Assembly (NCBI GenBank): GCA_012274445.1
Contig: JAAROD010000054.1
Coordinates: 620,001-684,000 of the forward strand
Origin: Sclerotiophoma versabilis
Taxonomy: Eukaryota; Ascomycota; Dothideomycetes; Pleosporales; Didymellaceae
Length of the DNA: 64,000 nucleotides
Direction of reading: 5' to 3'
In this document: positions 24,063 through 35,187 of the stretch, in pieces
Layout of the letters: each line of letters starts with the position of its first letter
Position numbering within the stretch: position 1 is the first letter of the stretch
Position numbers and translations under genes: made by a program
The notes under the pieces: model-generated
The model's input: the letters and a program-made list of their open reading frames with translations, nothing else
What the model was told of the DNA's origin: nothing
Database searches by the model: none

Positions 24063-25598
24063 GGTGATGTTGTGTGAAGGAAGTTGCGTTGGAAAGTCTG
24101 GGGAAATTATCAGATGGTCGGAAAGCTTCCGAGAGACAATGACGCGCTTGAACTCGGAGATAGCGGAGGGCCGCTCGGCTTTCGGCTTTCATTGCACAAG
24201 CACGTCTTCGGCAGACTGAGGGACGATCATGCAGGTATTTACTTGGTTCAAAGTTGTGGCATTCACTTCATTATGTCAGACATTGAAGCATTTGGCATGA
24301 GGCTGAGAGCACGTTTTGAGTTCTGATATCGATTCATTTTCTTTCCGTGTCTCACTTTTGATCTATCTAAGGATGATCTTCTTCTGCACTGGTCCAGCCT
24401 CCAGCCATGCTAGCTCGTGAACTTGACCCATAGCCACTCTCTCACGACAGCCGGTTTTACTGGTCTTCGCGCATACGATATTGTACGTTATGTCTGGGAG
24501 CATACGACACCTATAGTACTCGCTGAAGACAGTGCGCATCTTCGCAGTTGAGTACCTGTCATCGAACGCACACATGAGGCAGCCGGCCAAGAGATGACCT
24601 AGAAAACAAGAGTATGACAGCCGGTCCATGTTGTGTGCACTCGACGCAGCTTGTGATTGGGAACAGGCACACCAGCACATGACTGTCAATATGTTCGGCT
24701 TCGAGTATAGCAAGCACAGGGCCGGGGACTGTGCCAGCCTCGGATACAAGGAGATCCGATATGCCGCGTAATGCCAAAGGCACAGTGTAGGTCCCTCTAC
24801 TCCTAACCTCAGGCCCTATCTCTTGCTCCTCTGAGAAAGCCGATTCTCTTGACTCCAGGAAGATGCGAACGATTGCGACGTTTTCTGTAATCATGATCCC
24901 GAAAACACGTACTAATAGTACGCCTTCAGAGACGTGCTAGCGTGCGTCATTGTCCAGCCAGCCCACAAACTGCTTGTAAGAAGATGGCTCAGACCAGTTG
25001 AGCAGACTCGCCAAAGTGAGGATGAGGTGACTGTCCAGAACAACTTAAGTGGCAATAGGAGTGGTACGCCTGCAGCGAAATGCCGCTCCAATTATTTTTC
25101 CATCTTGGTCTTGCTGGTAACAGCAGCGAAAGCAATGAGACGGTCTTCGGAACGGGCTGTATCTTGCATGCTATGGTGTGCGACAAGGTTGGTAAATATG
25201 CCATGCTTCTCCCACAATGGAAGTTTGGCGTGCAGTTGCTCTGTGGAGCGAAAGGAGTGCGCTGTCTGCACCGGGTTTTTGGTCGTAAGACCCACAGCAC
25301 TCTGGTGCGATGGGAACACATGGACGCTTGCGATACGCTGCGGGCTGTTGGCTCCGTGGATTTGGCCGGTACTTTAGGCTTCTTGACAACGCGCAGATAG
25401 CTCATTTGAGGTAAGCATAGTAGTGATCCGCCATCGGCCGGTACATAGGTACGGCCGCTCGGAGCATGCAGAGCGGTACAAGAGTCGTCCTTCTCCATCT
25501 TCGCTCACCTGCAAAGCGGAGCCATCACGGTGGTCGCAGAACGAGGGAGCTATGACCCGTGAATCTGCACGTGTCCAGATCAATGTGTCGGCTCGCAA
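24063..25598. other. Gene-poor stretch between AIM32 and the small secreted protein gene
   Basis: About 1.5 kb. Frames that start with a true ATG include 24559-24894 (minus, 111 codons, MITENVAIVRIFLESRE) and 25080-25400 (plus, 106 codons). Neither resembles a family I know or has a signal peptide, and they could be chance. Nothing else can be supported. Confidence 0.3.
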
Positions 25599-25930
25599 TC
25601 ACATTCCCATACCGAGCCCGAACAGCATGCCCGAAACGAGTACAGCGAAGATCATTTTGCCGACGGGTCGCTCAGCCAAGCCTGCTTCAGACGCCGCTTG
25701 CATAGGTTGACTGTCTGCAGAAGCATAGGAAGACAACGTGTTCGACACCGCAACGATCTTTTGGGCTGGGTGACGCTCCTTGGGAAAGTCCTGTGCTTCT
25801 ATTAGTGGCCGGTAGAACTGGGTGAGCAGCAGATACGTACTCCCAAGCCAAGGGTTGTGTGCACCTCGGGATCTGCTAGCGCCAGGGTGCAAACAGCAAG
25901 GAGCATTACCAAAAGCACAAAGGGTTGCAT
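25599..25930 (-). CDS. Small secreted protein with C-terminal hydrophobic tail (GPI-type candidate), one intron
   Basis: Exons 25930-25841 (30 codons) and 25790-25599, split by a 50-base GTACGT..CACAG intron in phase 0 with a CTAAT branch-like site; 93 residues. The first exon is almost entirely a signal peptide: MQPFVLLVMLLAVCTLALA, cleaved before DPEVHTT. The mature part is short, polar and lacks cysteines (SNTLSSYASADSQPMQAA). It ends in a charged stretch, AERPVGK, followed by a purely hydrophobic tail, MIFAVLVSGMLFGLGMGM. Signal plus terminal hydrophobic tail is the layout of GPI-anchored fungal wall or membrane proteins; a plain tail anchor is the alternative. An unspliced 183-codon frame covers the same DNA, but it reads through the intron and puts the signal peptide in another frame. 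I do not recognise the family. Upstream lies the HemK gene end, 263 bases away. Confidence 0.6.
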
Positions 25931-26193
25931 GAAAGAACGCATCTTTGCCGAGTGCTTTGAAAATCGTGTTGAGGACCTTCACGTCGGAGTTGCGGTTGTA
26001 GAGCACAAGAGGGCCTCGACCATCAAGTACCCCGGATCTTCGCGGTACCGTCCCTGCGTCAGCTTGCATGTCTGACAGACCTTGGTCTTTGTGCGACGTG
26101 CGCGTGACAAGCACGTCAAGCACATGACGTACGAGGCCGAATGCGGCCAATAGCTGCGCTAGCGGATACTAAATCTCCCCATGGTGCGATTCG

Positions 26194-27529
26194 CTACTTT
26201 ATGTCCCTACCAATGTGCGTACTGCCCAAGGGTGTTACGTTCGAAAGGATTAAAGGCCTTTCTGTGCGAACATGTTTCCTCATGAATCTAGGAATAACAT
26301 TGATGTTGACTGTGGGGGTTTCATAGTAGGATGCAGGAAGATAGGGATTGCGGAACACCTGAGCCGGCGCGTCGTGAGTAGGTTCTGGTGGCTTTGGTGC
26401 AATGGTTTTGCCGAGCCATGAGCCGCCTGCGCCGCGCCAGCAGACGACAGAGCGAGCATTACCTGTGCCGTAAACTGCAATACCACCTTCAGTTGTGGGC
26501 TCGCTGGAAGTGGAGTCTGGTTCGTCACGCCAGATCTCAATGCCATCAAAGAGGTCTAGCTTCTGCGCAAGTTGTGCGACTCGAAGCGCCTGTTCCAGGT
26601 CTGCAACTTCTAATAGAACGATCTTTGCTTCAACATCTTCTGCAATTCTCAGTAATCGTGGGTAGAACATGTCTCCTTGCTGTGTATCATCGAACTCTGA
26701 CCTTGGTGGAGGGACGAGAGCCAGCTTTGGCTCGAAACCACGGACCGACCGCATCGTGGTCTTCCGATAAGCCGAAGGGGAGATATAAGGCGGATTCGAA
26801 ATGAGTATATCCCAGAAGGGCGCCCACTTGTTATGATTCAACATGTTCCTGATAGGTAACGGTGCTCCTGGGATCAGGTCTGCGAAGGGATCTACGAGAA
26901 CATCCGCCCTGGCGAAATTGGTCAAGCCGTTTCTTGCTTGGATGCTCTTCTCGATCTTTCGTAAATTGTAGTGCGCCAATTTCATGCTTTTCTTAGAAAT
27001 GTCGACGCCGAGGATGCGCAGATCGAGATCTTTTTGTTTCGCAGCAAACTCGTGGCGGAAGAGTAATGGGATACAACCTGTGCCGGTGCAGAGGTCTAGG
27101 ACGCGTACTTCGGAGGGTAGGTTTTGCGCATCTCGAACGAGTCTGGCTAGGTATGTGACTGAAGCGGCTGTGTCTTGTCTGTCCATGCTATAAGTTTTTG
27201 TATCTGCATATGCGGTGATCTAAATCTGACCTTGGTATGAGCACGCCAGGCCTGCACTCTATCTCCAGATTTCCAAAGTATTCTGTGCCAAGAATATACT
27301 GCAGTGGCTTCCCCTTTGCTCTTTCTGTGACCAACTGGCTCAAAAAGGCGCCCTTAGCCAACGTATCTCCTTTCGCGCGTCGCGCTTTCGCGACTTTCTC
27401 GACGTGTTCGCGGAGCCATCGCAGCTCGTTTTGGGCGGTGTGCAGATTCCGACAGGGCGCAAGGAGAGTCGGGAGATAGGGATCTATCGTACGCGCTTTG
27501 CGGAGCAGCGCTGTTGGTATGCGTGGCAT
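26194..27529 (-). CDS. MTQ1: HemK/Mtq1-type protein N5-glutamine methyltransferase, mitochondrial
   Basis: Exons 27529-27231 and 27178-26194 with a 52-base phase-2 intron; 427 residues. The splice yields GVLIPRQDTAASVTYLARL, the conserved junction between helical N-domain and methyltransferase domain. SAM-binding motif I is LDLCTGTGCIPLLF (about residue 126) and the catalytic NPPY is in ISNPPYISPSAY (about 227). A short basic N-terminus (MPRIPTALLRKARTIDPYLP) fits mitochondrial import. Yeast Mtq1 methylates the GGQ glutamine of the mitochondrial release factor Mrf1. The C-terminal 90 residues after YGTGNARSVVCWRGAG extend beyond bacterial PrmC. A frame scan without splicing would begin this protein at the wrong internal ATG at 27186. 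Confidence 0.88.
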
Positions 27530-27853
27530 TTTTGCAGATTCATGTTGGTGTTTGGGAAGGGCGTCACTAGCGCGAAGATCAGATCTACAGGTTCGGCCTC
27601 AAGTTTAGGGTTGATAGTCGTGGAGTACCAATTTCACTAAAGAACTATGTGAACTCCTGATGCTGAAAGCTTAACAACATTGCAGTTAAGTAGATAATGT
27701 CTTTGCTTGCGCGCTCTGAAGAGCAATTCCCACACTGCTGCCTACGGCTTCTGTTGTGAAGATCTGTCAGACAAAACAACAGGCTGAGGTAAGAGACCAT
27801 TTCCTGGGTCCTCAGGACAAGTGGGTCATTAAGGCTGAATTGTAATGAGTCCG

Positions 27854-28754
27854 TTATCGTCCGTGATAGACAGGTGCGCCTCTCACCCAACCCTGGGGCC
27901 GGCAGCAGTGCCACTGAGGTCTATCAGTCACAGATGTTTTGAGCACAATAATATATGGCACTTACGGTATCGGTCTCACTTGTGTTCTGGCTACCTCCGG
28001 AGATGCTCTGGTCTATACTCGCATACACAGTCCAGCCTTCTTCCTCCAGCGTACCCAGCATGGTGAGTAGCAACTCCCTGACCCTCATCGTCTCCTTTCC
28101 AGTCGCCGACCAAGGGTAGCCATGGAACTTAATCTCCTGTATGCTGGGTGCATACTGACTAACCTTGCTCACCCACTCTTGCCCCAGTTTTGCCTGCAGC
28201 GCCTGACACACCTCCGGACCGGCATCGACGAGTCGAATCTTATCTGATCGAGAGAAGCTGATACAACACCAATCACACGGCGCCGGCACAGGGGATTGAT
28301 AGCGGAAAAGGAGCGTATCTTTGTCATTCAGGCTCCTACTCACGTCCGTGTTTAGAGTCAGAACCCAACCCATACTATGCAGCGTGCCCAGCAGGGCAGC
28401 AATAAGACGACGGGCCTCCATTGCCTCAGAGCCCATAGCTGACCAGGGATAACCGGAAAGTTTGAATTCTTGGGAGTTTCCGTACATGCCTTCGCGCTGA
28501 ATGCCGCCTCGCCAGACACTGAGGACCGTGTTGCGACATTGGTCAATCACCTGGGGTGGGAAGTGCAGGAAGCGCAAATCATCCGTTGAATGCATTGACA
28601 TGGACGCGAAGTGGGTTTGGAATGGGGGAGGTGCCTGATAGGATGCTGCTGATGCGTAGGCGGGTGCAGGTGTGGGTGCTTGTTGTTGGGACCCATCGAA
28701 GGAGGATCGCTTCTCATCACGGCCATGGGCCTTCTCGCGTAGTCTGTCGAACAT
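27854..28754 (-). CDS. Conserved fungal protein of unknown function with an internally duplicated domain
   Basis: Exons 28754-27966 and 27913-27854 with a 52-base phase-0 intron (GTAAGT..CAG); 282 residues. The short last exon encodes WHCCRPQGWVRGAPVYHGR and replaces an unspliced 13-residue tail. The N-terminus is polar and Gln/Pro/Ala-rich (residues 1-50). The body has two related halves. EFKLSGYPWSAMGSEAMEAR with LLGTLHSMGW (about 95-131) is echoed by EIKFHGYPWSATGKETMRVR with MLGTLEEEGW (about 215-250). Between them lies DTLLFRYQSPVPAPCDWCCI. I recognise the architecture as a widespread uncharacterised ascomycete family but cannot name a function. No signal peptide or membrane span. Confidence 0.75.
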
Positions 28755-31232
28755 GATGCTTGAAGGACTGCTTTGATATGTTGTGTGGATATCTTGGAAG
28801 ATGTCTGATAGCTCAGGTGAAGTTTGTGGAGGGGCTATTCCACACCGACGCTGGTCGCCTTATGTACTTCTAGTAGACCATCGTGTTCGCGACAAATCTC
28901 ACTTACAGCCTTGGCGACGTGGGCTCTATATTCTAACGGTTCGAGGAGAAACGATGGCCAAGTGCACACTTTGGGGGTTCATAAATGAGGCACAGCTGTC
29001 TTAGCGCGCTAGTGTCTGATGTCATCTTCCGTCCATGCATCTAGCACCAATGGACTCGACAGGATGCTTTCAGTATGAGTAATCAGCAGCTAAGATAGAT
29101 CTGCTAATCTGTACCAGATACCTATTCTGTAACTCTATGTACGAAAGAATCGTCCAAGTCCCAGATGCTCAGGTCTGCCCACCAGTCACATGCTCGAACC
29201 TCTATGACATGGATTGTATTATTTCTGCTGACCTCTACTGCTTAAGCGATGCCCATATCCCAACTTGCTCGAACCTGATCATCATTAATTGTAGTCACCA
29301 GACAGCCACTTCTTCCTCATGTGGTCTCTAAATTCATCCTCAAAGCAAACCATCACTTACTTCACTTCGCCGTACCTCAAGTGCTAACAGTGATACCTGG
29401 TGTTCGTGTCCCGCAGATTCTTGTGGTTCTTGATCTCGGCACTTCCCATTGCTACCCGTCCTAGTACGTCGTCAAGGGCCTCAAGCACAGGCCTCAAGAG
29501 CATGGCTGTACTAAAGAAGCTTGCGTCTCGAACAATGATGTGATTTGCGCGTGCAAGCAGTAAGCACAATGCACTAAATTATATGGTTCTCTTATGCTCA
29601 GAGTATTCGATACATGTCGCCAGCTAACACTAAGCTTCTGATTATTTTCGTCGCGAGGTTCATCGTTTATAGTAGTATTATGCCGAATGCCAAAGTCATC
29701 AGAAACAGCTATTGCACCAGTGCTGAAATGCACGAAGAGCCCTCAACATTTTGTGTGTCCGATTTACGCATCGAAGACCATGATCTGTCTTGGGTGTAAA
29801 ATACGAAATTGTCGGCCTCTCCAATGCTTTTGTCTCATTCATGTCCAGTAATCGCACCTGCTACTATCCTAGCAAAAACAACGATGCCATTAATGTACAT
29901 ATCTACGTACTTGCTTCGAACATGATTTGCGATATCACTAATCTTTATGATTGCTGTGAGAACGTTTTCGTAAATTCATGGAAAGTTCTTGTGGACTTCG
30001 TCTGCGAGCTTGCCTGCTCCGACTCGAGCTTGAGATACAGTGACCTGCGTGTATATTGAACCATATACATCTCTGTCTTATGGTATTGAAGAGACGATCC
30101 CGTTACCATATACGGGTATTGAGACGTTGGTTAATTCTTCTACCGGTAATTCGGCGAGGATGAGGTAACCAAACGTATCTGTCGAATTCTCTCCCAGCGC
30201 GACCCCCGGAGTCTGAGGTGTGCTTCGCTGTCTGAAGAGAGAATGCGGTAACGACAGACGTCTAGAAGTCGGAGATGTATACCGACTCATCTTGACCAAA
30301 CGGCCAACTTAACTACAAGGATATGGCGTCCGTTCACAAGTCGAGAAGAAGCTTTTGTAATGACCGAGCCATTGGCTGCTTGCCAAACTCTTATCTGGAT
30401 CGCAAGTTTGGAGGCTCGGGATTTGGACTTCAAGGCTGCGAGCGCCGCCACAATCTGCACGGATGGATGGATTGAACGGCCCCCCAACTGCTTCGCAGAG
30501 CCTGGCAGTGTACGCAACAACAAGCATGGATTTTCAGCGATCAGCTGGACAAACGAGAAAATAAAAAGGCCAAATATGGGCTCGTTTCCACACCGATAAC
30601 GCGTGCACTGTCCAAAACGGGCGGGGCAGTGCATCAAATATGCCAAGACATATCGAGTCGCAGCATGTCAACGACCTTTGATTGTTGTACGAGCCTTTCG
30701 CATACCTAAACGCCTCTCGAAAAAGGTCTGCGGCTGAAAATTTGAGCGTAGCTCAGGAAGTTGCTTTCTGACGTCGCAAAAGCTGGGGCAGGTTATCTGA
30801 AGTAAGCACATGATCAGGCCGAACGTCCGAATCAATTGCGGTAGAGATCTTCATGACTGATGAAAGTCTTCAACTAGGTTTAGTGTCTTTCACCTACCTT
30901 GGCGGACGAGATCTCATCATGTCTGCAGCATATGTCGACGTGGATAGATGAAGAAGCACGGTGTGCAGGTGGCAGGTGTCAAAGACAGACCTGCTGTCGA
31001 TAGAGACAGACTGCCAAGATCTCGTCTGTCAAAACTCGACCAAAGCATTGTCACATGGATGAGTTGCAACATTTGGTCTTGTCATAATGCATGTTTCGAT
31101 GAAGGATTGATGTGTGTAGTAGTTAGTCAAGAACCTCTTTAGCGTATGGAGCTTGGGCCAAGTTTCCCCAGATCCGAAGAATGCCGTTGTCATCTTCCAG
31201 ATATCCTCTCACGCTCACTTTATATTTTCATT
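28755..31232. other. Gene-poor stretch upstream of the CYC2-like gene
   Basis: About 2.5 kb without a recognisable gene. Base composition drifts towards AT between 29.1 and 30.1 kb. A 70-codon frame on the minus strand from the ATG at 30290 to 30078 (MSRYTSPTSRRLSLPHSLF) has plausible protein composition but no family match. A 64-codon ATG frame (30948-31142, plus) lies in the probable leader of the CYC2-like gene and stops just before the ATG at 31146. Confidence 0.3.
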
Positions 31233-32285
31233 ATGTCCTGGGTAAAGCGGAGGGCTGGTCCCCTGATCGTCCTCGGCACATCTGCAGCTGGTGGCGCCGC
31301 GTACCGCTTCTTCGGTCCCTCGAAATCGTCTGATGCATCGCTCAACCCTCATACGTTTACGCCGTACACACTCGTCGAAAAGCAACCTGTGTCCTCGACC
31401 AGCGCTATATTCATACTACGAAACGCCAGTGGTGCGCCAGACTCGCAAAGTGTAAAGGAAGTTGAGAAGCGCAGCGTGTGGAGCGTGCAAATCAAGCAGC
31501 CGCAATTGCAGATTGCACGCGCTTACACACCACTGCCACACACGATTGATGGCAAGAAGGACGATAATGCGCCTCAGGATATGAGATTGTTGATACGGCG
31601 TGAGACAGGAGGAGAGGTATCAACATATCTGCATCGACTGCCAGAGCAAGCGACGATAGAGCTTCGCGGCCCCAACGCTGAATTCGAGCTCCCTCGCAAC
31701 GTCAAGGAAGTCATATTCTTAGCAGGAGGGACCGGCATTGCCCCAGCAATGCAAGTTGCGCAGGCTCTAAGTAGGAGAACGGGGAGTAGAATGCATATCC
31801 TGTGGGCAAATAGGCGGCGAGAAGAATGCATAGGCGGCGTCAGTGACGATCAGGGAGTACAGAGCACTTCACAAAATCGACTGGGGTGGTGGAAGAGTGT
31901 TCTCATTGGTTCCAGCGAGACTGCGACGTTAGTCGGGCTCTCGAAAGACGACCCACCTGAAAGCGAAACACCTCAGGACAAAGGCCTCATTGTGAAGGAG
32001 CTGGATGCGCTCAAGGCGAACAACACAGTTGCAACACATGGGTTGAAGATTCAATACTATGTCGATGAAGAGAAGACCTTCATCCAGCCAGAGGATGTTA
32101 AGAAGAGAATGGCTAGCACATCACAAGAGAAGGGGTCAAAATTGATAATGGTCTCCGGTCCTGATGGCTTTATCGAACATTGGGCTGGCAGAAAGCTATG
32201 GGCGGACGGCAGGGAAGTGCAGGGCCCACTTGGAGGTGTGTTGAAAGGAATGGATCTAGGAGACTGGAAGGTCTTCAAGCTGTAA
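31233..32285 (+). CDS. CYC2: Cyc2-like mitochondrial FAD/NAD(P)H oxidoreductase
   Basis: Single exon, 350 residues from the ATG at 31233; an in-frame ATG at 31146 would add 29 residues. MSWVKRRAGPLIVLGTSAAGGAAYRFF is a basic lead plus a hydrophobic segment, fitting inner-membrane anchoring. The flavin-binding motif RAYTPLP (about residue 92), the NAD(P)-binding GGTGIAPAMQVAQAL (about 167) and the C-terminal SGPDGFIEHWAG place it in the ferredoxin-reductase superfamily. Yeast Cyc2 faces the intermembrane space and supports haem attachment to apocytochrome c. The assignment to Cyc2 rather than a general cytochrome b5 reductase rests on the membrane-anchor layout and the long loop between the two nucleotide motifs, so it is probable and not certain. 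Confidence 0.75.
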   Translation: MSWVKRRAGPLIVLGTSAAGGAAYRFFGPSKSSDASLNPHTFTPYTLVEKQPVSSTSAIFILRNASGAPDSQSVKEVEKRSVWSVQIKQPQLQIARAYTPLPHTIDGKKDDNAPQDMRLLIRRETGGEVSTYLHRLPEQATIELRGPNAEFELPRNVKEVIFLAGGTGIAPAMQVAQALSRRTGSRMHILWANRRREECIGGVSDDQGVQSTSQNRLGWWKSVLIGSSETATLVGLSKDDPPESETPQDKGLIVKELDALKANNTVATHGLKIQYYVDEEKTFIQPEDVKKRMASTSQEKGSKLIMVSGPDGFIEHWAGRKLWADGREVQGPLGGVLKGMDLGDWKVFKL

Positions 32286-32728
32286 AAGTACGTGTACGTT
32301 ACCAAAATGATACCCATGTTCGCACCTCCCTCCAACAGCACGTTTACATCCGCTCGGATGTGCACCAGCCCGTTTGTATGAACCCCTTTCAGGCCAAGCT
32401 GCCACAACGATGAGGCACGGTCATAACTGGAAGAACGATGTGACAGAACGACGCCGACGATTCTCGAGTTCCAACCGTGCCGCATCGCTTGCCGTCGCGA
32501 GAGATCGCCATTCGCGAAGCGCCGAACTCGGTCTAGCAGGGTCAGAGTGCGGCGCACTTCCGCGCGTTGATAATCTGGACAGCACCGTTCACACTTTCAC
32601 TTGGCTTTCAAAGCTTCGATTCTCATGGTCCTATTGCTACTTAACTCCAGAAATATGTTTTAGACTTACCTCGACCCGTTGCACCACCACTGTCTCTAAC
32701 TCTGTCGTACAACCTCCCGCCACCGAAT
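32286..32728. other. Intergenic, upstream region of the DHA2 transporter gene
   Basis: 443 bases. No gene seen; presumed 3' UTR of the CYC2-like gene and promoter of the transporter gene. Confidence 0.35.
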
Positions 32729-34472
32729 ATGGCTACCGATCCCGAGCTCGGCAGTTGTCCACCATCACCAATCGGCGACCGCGACGAGAAAGACCCCAAT
32801 GCGCGACCAGCATGCTTCAAATCGACACTCCAGGAATGCCTCTTTGTGCTGTCAGTCACTATGGCAGTGGCCATGACGAGTGTTCTCACTGGATCAATTA
32901 CCGTCATGAGCTCCTTCGCAGCACGAGACTTGGACATGACTAACGCACAAATCACTTGGATGAACGCTGCATGCTCACTGTCCGCCGGTGCGCTGCTTCT
33001 ATTTTTTGGCAGCATCGCCGACCTTTTTGGCCGCAAGTCCATGTTCATTGGCTCAATGCTCCTCTTCTCCGTCGTCAGTCTCGGCACTGGATTCGCTAAG
33101 GATGGTATCACGATAGATATCCTTTGCGGCGTCCTAGGTATCTTCTCAGCATCCGCTGTTCCACCGGCGCAGGGCATACTTGGTACGATCTACGACAAGC
33201 CGAGCCGTCGTAAGAACAAGGCGTTTGGTTGCTTCAGCGCCGGCAATCCACTCGGCTTCGTCTTCGGTACAATCTTGTCTGGTCTCTTCACCCAGATCTT
33301 CAATTGGAGGGCCGGCTTCTTCCTAATAGCGATCACTTACTTTGTCACCTCAATTGTTGCAGCATTAACGGTGCCTGTTGACACGATGCCGAAACAAAAG
33401 TTCGATCAGGAAACATTGAAGAAGCTGGATCTGCCGGGTACGGGCATGACTATCGCCGGTATTGGAATGTTCTGTGCAGCACTCAGTCTGGCGGGGGATG
33501 CTTCAGGCGGTTGGAAGACACCGTATGTGCTAGTACTGCTAGTTGTCGGTCTACTGTTGATTGCCTCGTTCATTGTGTGGGAGCTCAAATATCCCTACGC
33601 GATTGTTGACATGAACGTTTTCAAAGACAGGGACTTCTCCTTAGTAAGTCAGCACCCAACATTTCAGAATGCCCACTGATGTATATAGTTGCTTCTAATC
33701 TTGTCGTTCGGCTTCCTCGGCTTCCCCGTATTCTCGTTCTGGCTGGCACTCTACTTTCAGACTGAGCTCGGCTACAACGCCCTCATGACTGGTGTGCATA
33801 TGCTGCCTATGGTTGTGGTCGGGTTACTTGCAAACCTAATTGCCGCATTGATCCAACATAAAGTCTCCAACAAGCGTATTATGGGCATTGGCGCGTGGGC
33901 GTACGTGGTATCGTTCACTCTCGCTGCAGTACAACGGAAGGGTGACTCGTATTGGGCTTTCTCGTTCCCTGCCTTGTGCTTGTGTGTGATTGGGGCTGAC
34001 TTCGAGTTCATCGTTGCCAACGTAAGTTTAATACGTGTCTAAAGTTACCTATCGCTAACGTCAGTAGATGTACGTTCTCTCCTCAATGCCTGCGAATAAG
34101 CAGTCGATAGCAGGATCACTGCTCCAAACCTTGACTCGACTCTGTACCGCTGTCGGCTATGGTATCGCCACCGCCATCTTCGATGCCGTCGAGAGGAATC
34201 CGCCAAAATCTGGCTACTATGCGAACAATGCGGTGGCGCCATTCGCCGCTGTTTTCTGGTTCGCCTTGGGTGTTTGTTTCATTGCCGTTCTCTTCGTTCC
34301 CTTCCTCCGCATCGCGACTCAGGGTCACAAGGGTGACACAGGTCGAGTGAAGCAGGGTAGCATCGAGGCTCCTATTGAGAGTGCTCTCAGTCTCGAAGTT
34401 GGCCACACAGTTGTTGCAGCAAGCGAAAAAAACGGGAAGGTCGATGTTGGATCGAATCCAAAGGTCTCTTGA
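32729..34472 (+). CDS. MFS transporter, DHA2 / Atr1-type drug-proton antiporter
   Basis: Exons 32729-33643, 33689-34021 and 34068-34472 with 45- and 46-base phase-0 introns; 550 residues. The polar N-terminus (residues 1-40) is followed by about 14 membrane spans. Family motifs include SITVMSSFAARDLDMTNAQI, the loop 2-3 sequence GSIADLFGRKSMFIG (motif A, GxLaDrxGrk), and SVPPAQG-type SAVPPAQGILG. The long hydrophilic loop around VDTMPKQKFDQETLKKLDLPG and a soluble tail after FLRIATQG are typical. The group includes aminotriazole and boron/drug exporters such as yeast Atr1. Substrate cannot be told from sequence. Convergent with a sugar-transporter-like MFS gene 715 bases away. Confidence 0.87.
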
Positions 34473-35187
34473 GTCTCGCTTGCACTAGAGCGACCGGTCA
34501 GTTAGAAACAGATATAGAAATGTGAAGCATACAAACACAACCTAATACCATATCTCAACATAAACATTGTACGAGCCAATACTCCTCTACCATCACCACA
34601 ACGCAGTGCTCCGGTACGGCATCGCGTCAGCGTCGCTCTCTCCTCTCAACCCCCCTCCCCCAATGCGGATGTGCGTTGCGCTGGGCGAAGGGGGGAGGGG
34701 GGAGGGGGAGGCAGTGTGTGTGATGCGGGTTGATATTTGAAAGGGTGTTGTTACCTGTATTGTTGTATGCTGTCTGTATCACTTCACAGAGTGCTATAGA
34801 TGGGGGAAATTAGACGCAGGATGTCTTGCAGTTCCAGGCTTGGGTCGTTGACTACTGGTATTCCAACAGTAATGTTGCGAAGAGGAAGATTTGCTTGTTG
34901 TGAGGGTTGCTCGTTGAAACTTGACCATTTGTGTCATAGATAGTTGCAATAGAGAAGTAAGCAGAACATTTGACTGAAGGTAATCGCGTTTTCATTGTGC
35001 AAGTTGGAGTGGTGCTACTAAAGGCAGTACCATGGTCTAGGTCATCCCAGATCCACTGATAGAAATGTCCTTTAGGCAAAGGCAGTGCAGCCTAGTAGCG
35101 CATCAGAATTGAGTACATGCTTGATAGGTCGATACGCGGCGACGGGCCTAAACCATGTCGCTTGTTGTTTCAATCGAACAAGCTTTC
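34473..35187. other. Convergent intergenic region between the two MFS genes
   Basis: 715 bases with no gene. It contains a C-rich/G-rich inverted repeat at 34650-34711 (separate entry). The rest is unremarkable. Confidence 0.4.
34650..34711. repeat. Inverted repeat with G-rich arm (hairpin / G-quadruplex candidate)
   Basis: The C-rich arm at 34650-34661 (six C, T, five C) is perfectly complementary to 34691-34702 in a G tract that runs 34690-34711 (G6-A-G6-A-G5-A-GG). The loop is 29 bases. It lies about 180 bases after the DHA2 stop, so it may be in that 3' UTR. Confidence 0.7.

Noticed and set aside
24989..25498. 169-codon minus-strand frame
   Set aside because: Composition rich in Cys, Ser and Arg without domain, signal or homologue known to me. 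It overlaps a plus-strand frame of similar quality. Likely chance.
25599..26150. 183-codon minus-strand frame
   Set aside because: It reads through a canonical intron and puts a perfect signal peptide out of frame. The spliced 93-residue product explains the DNA better.
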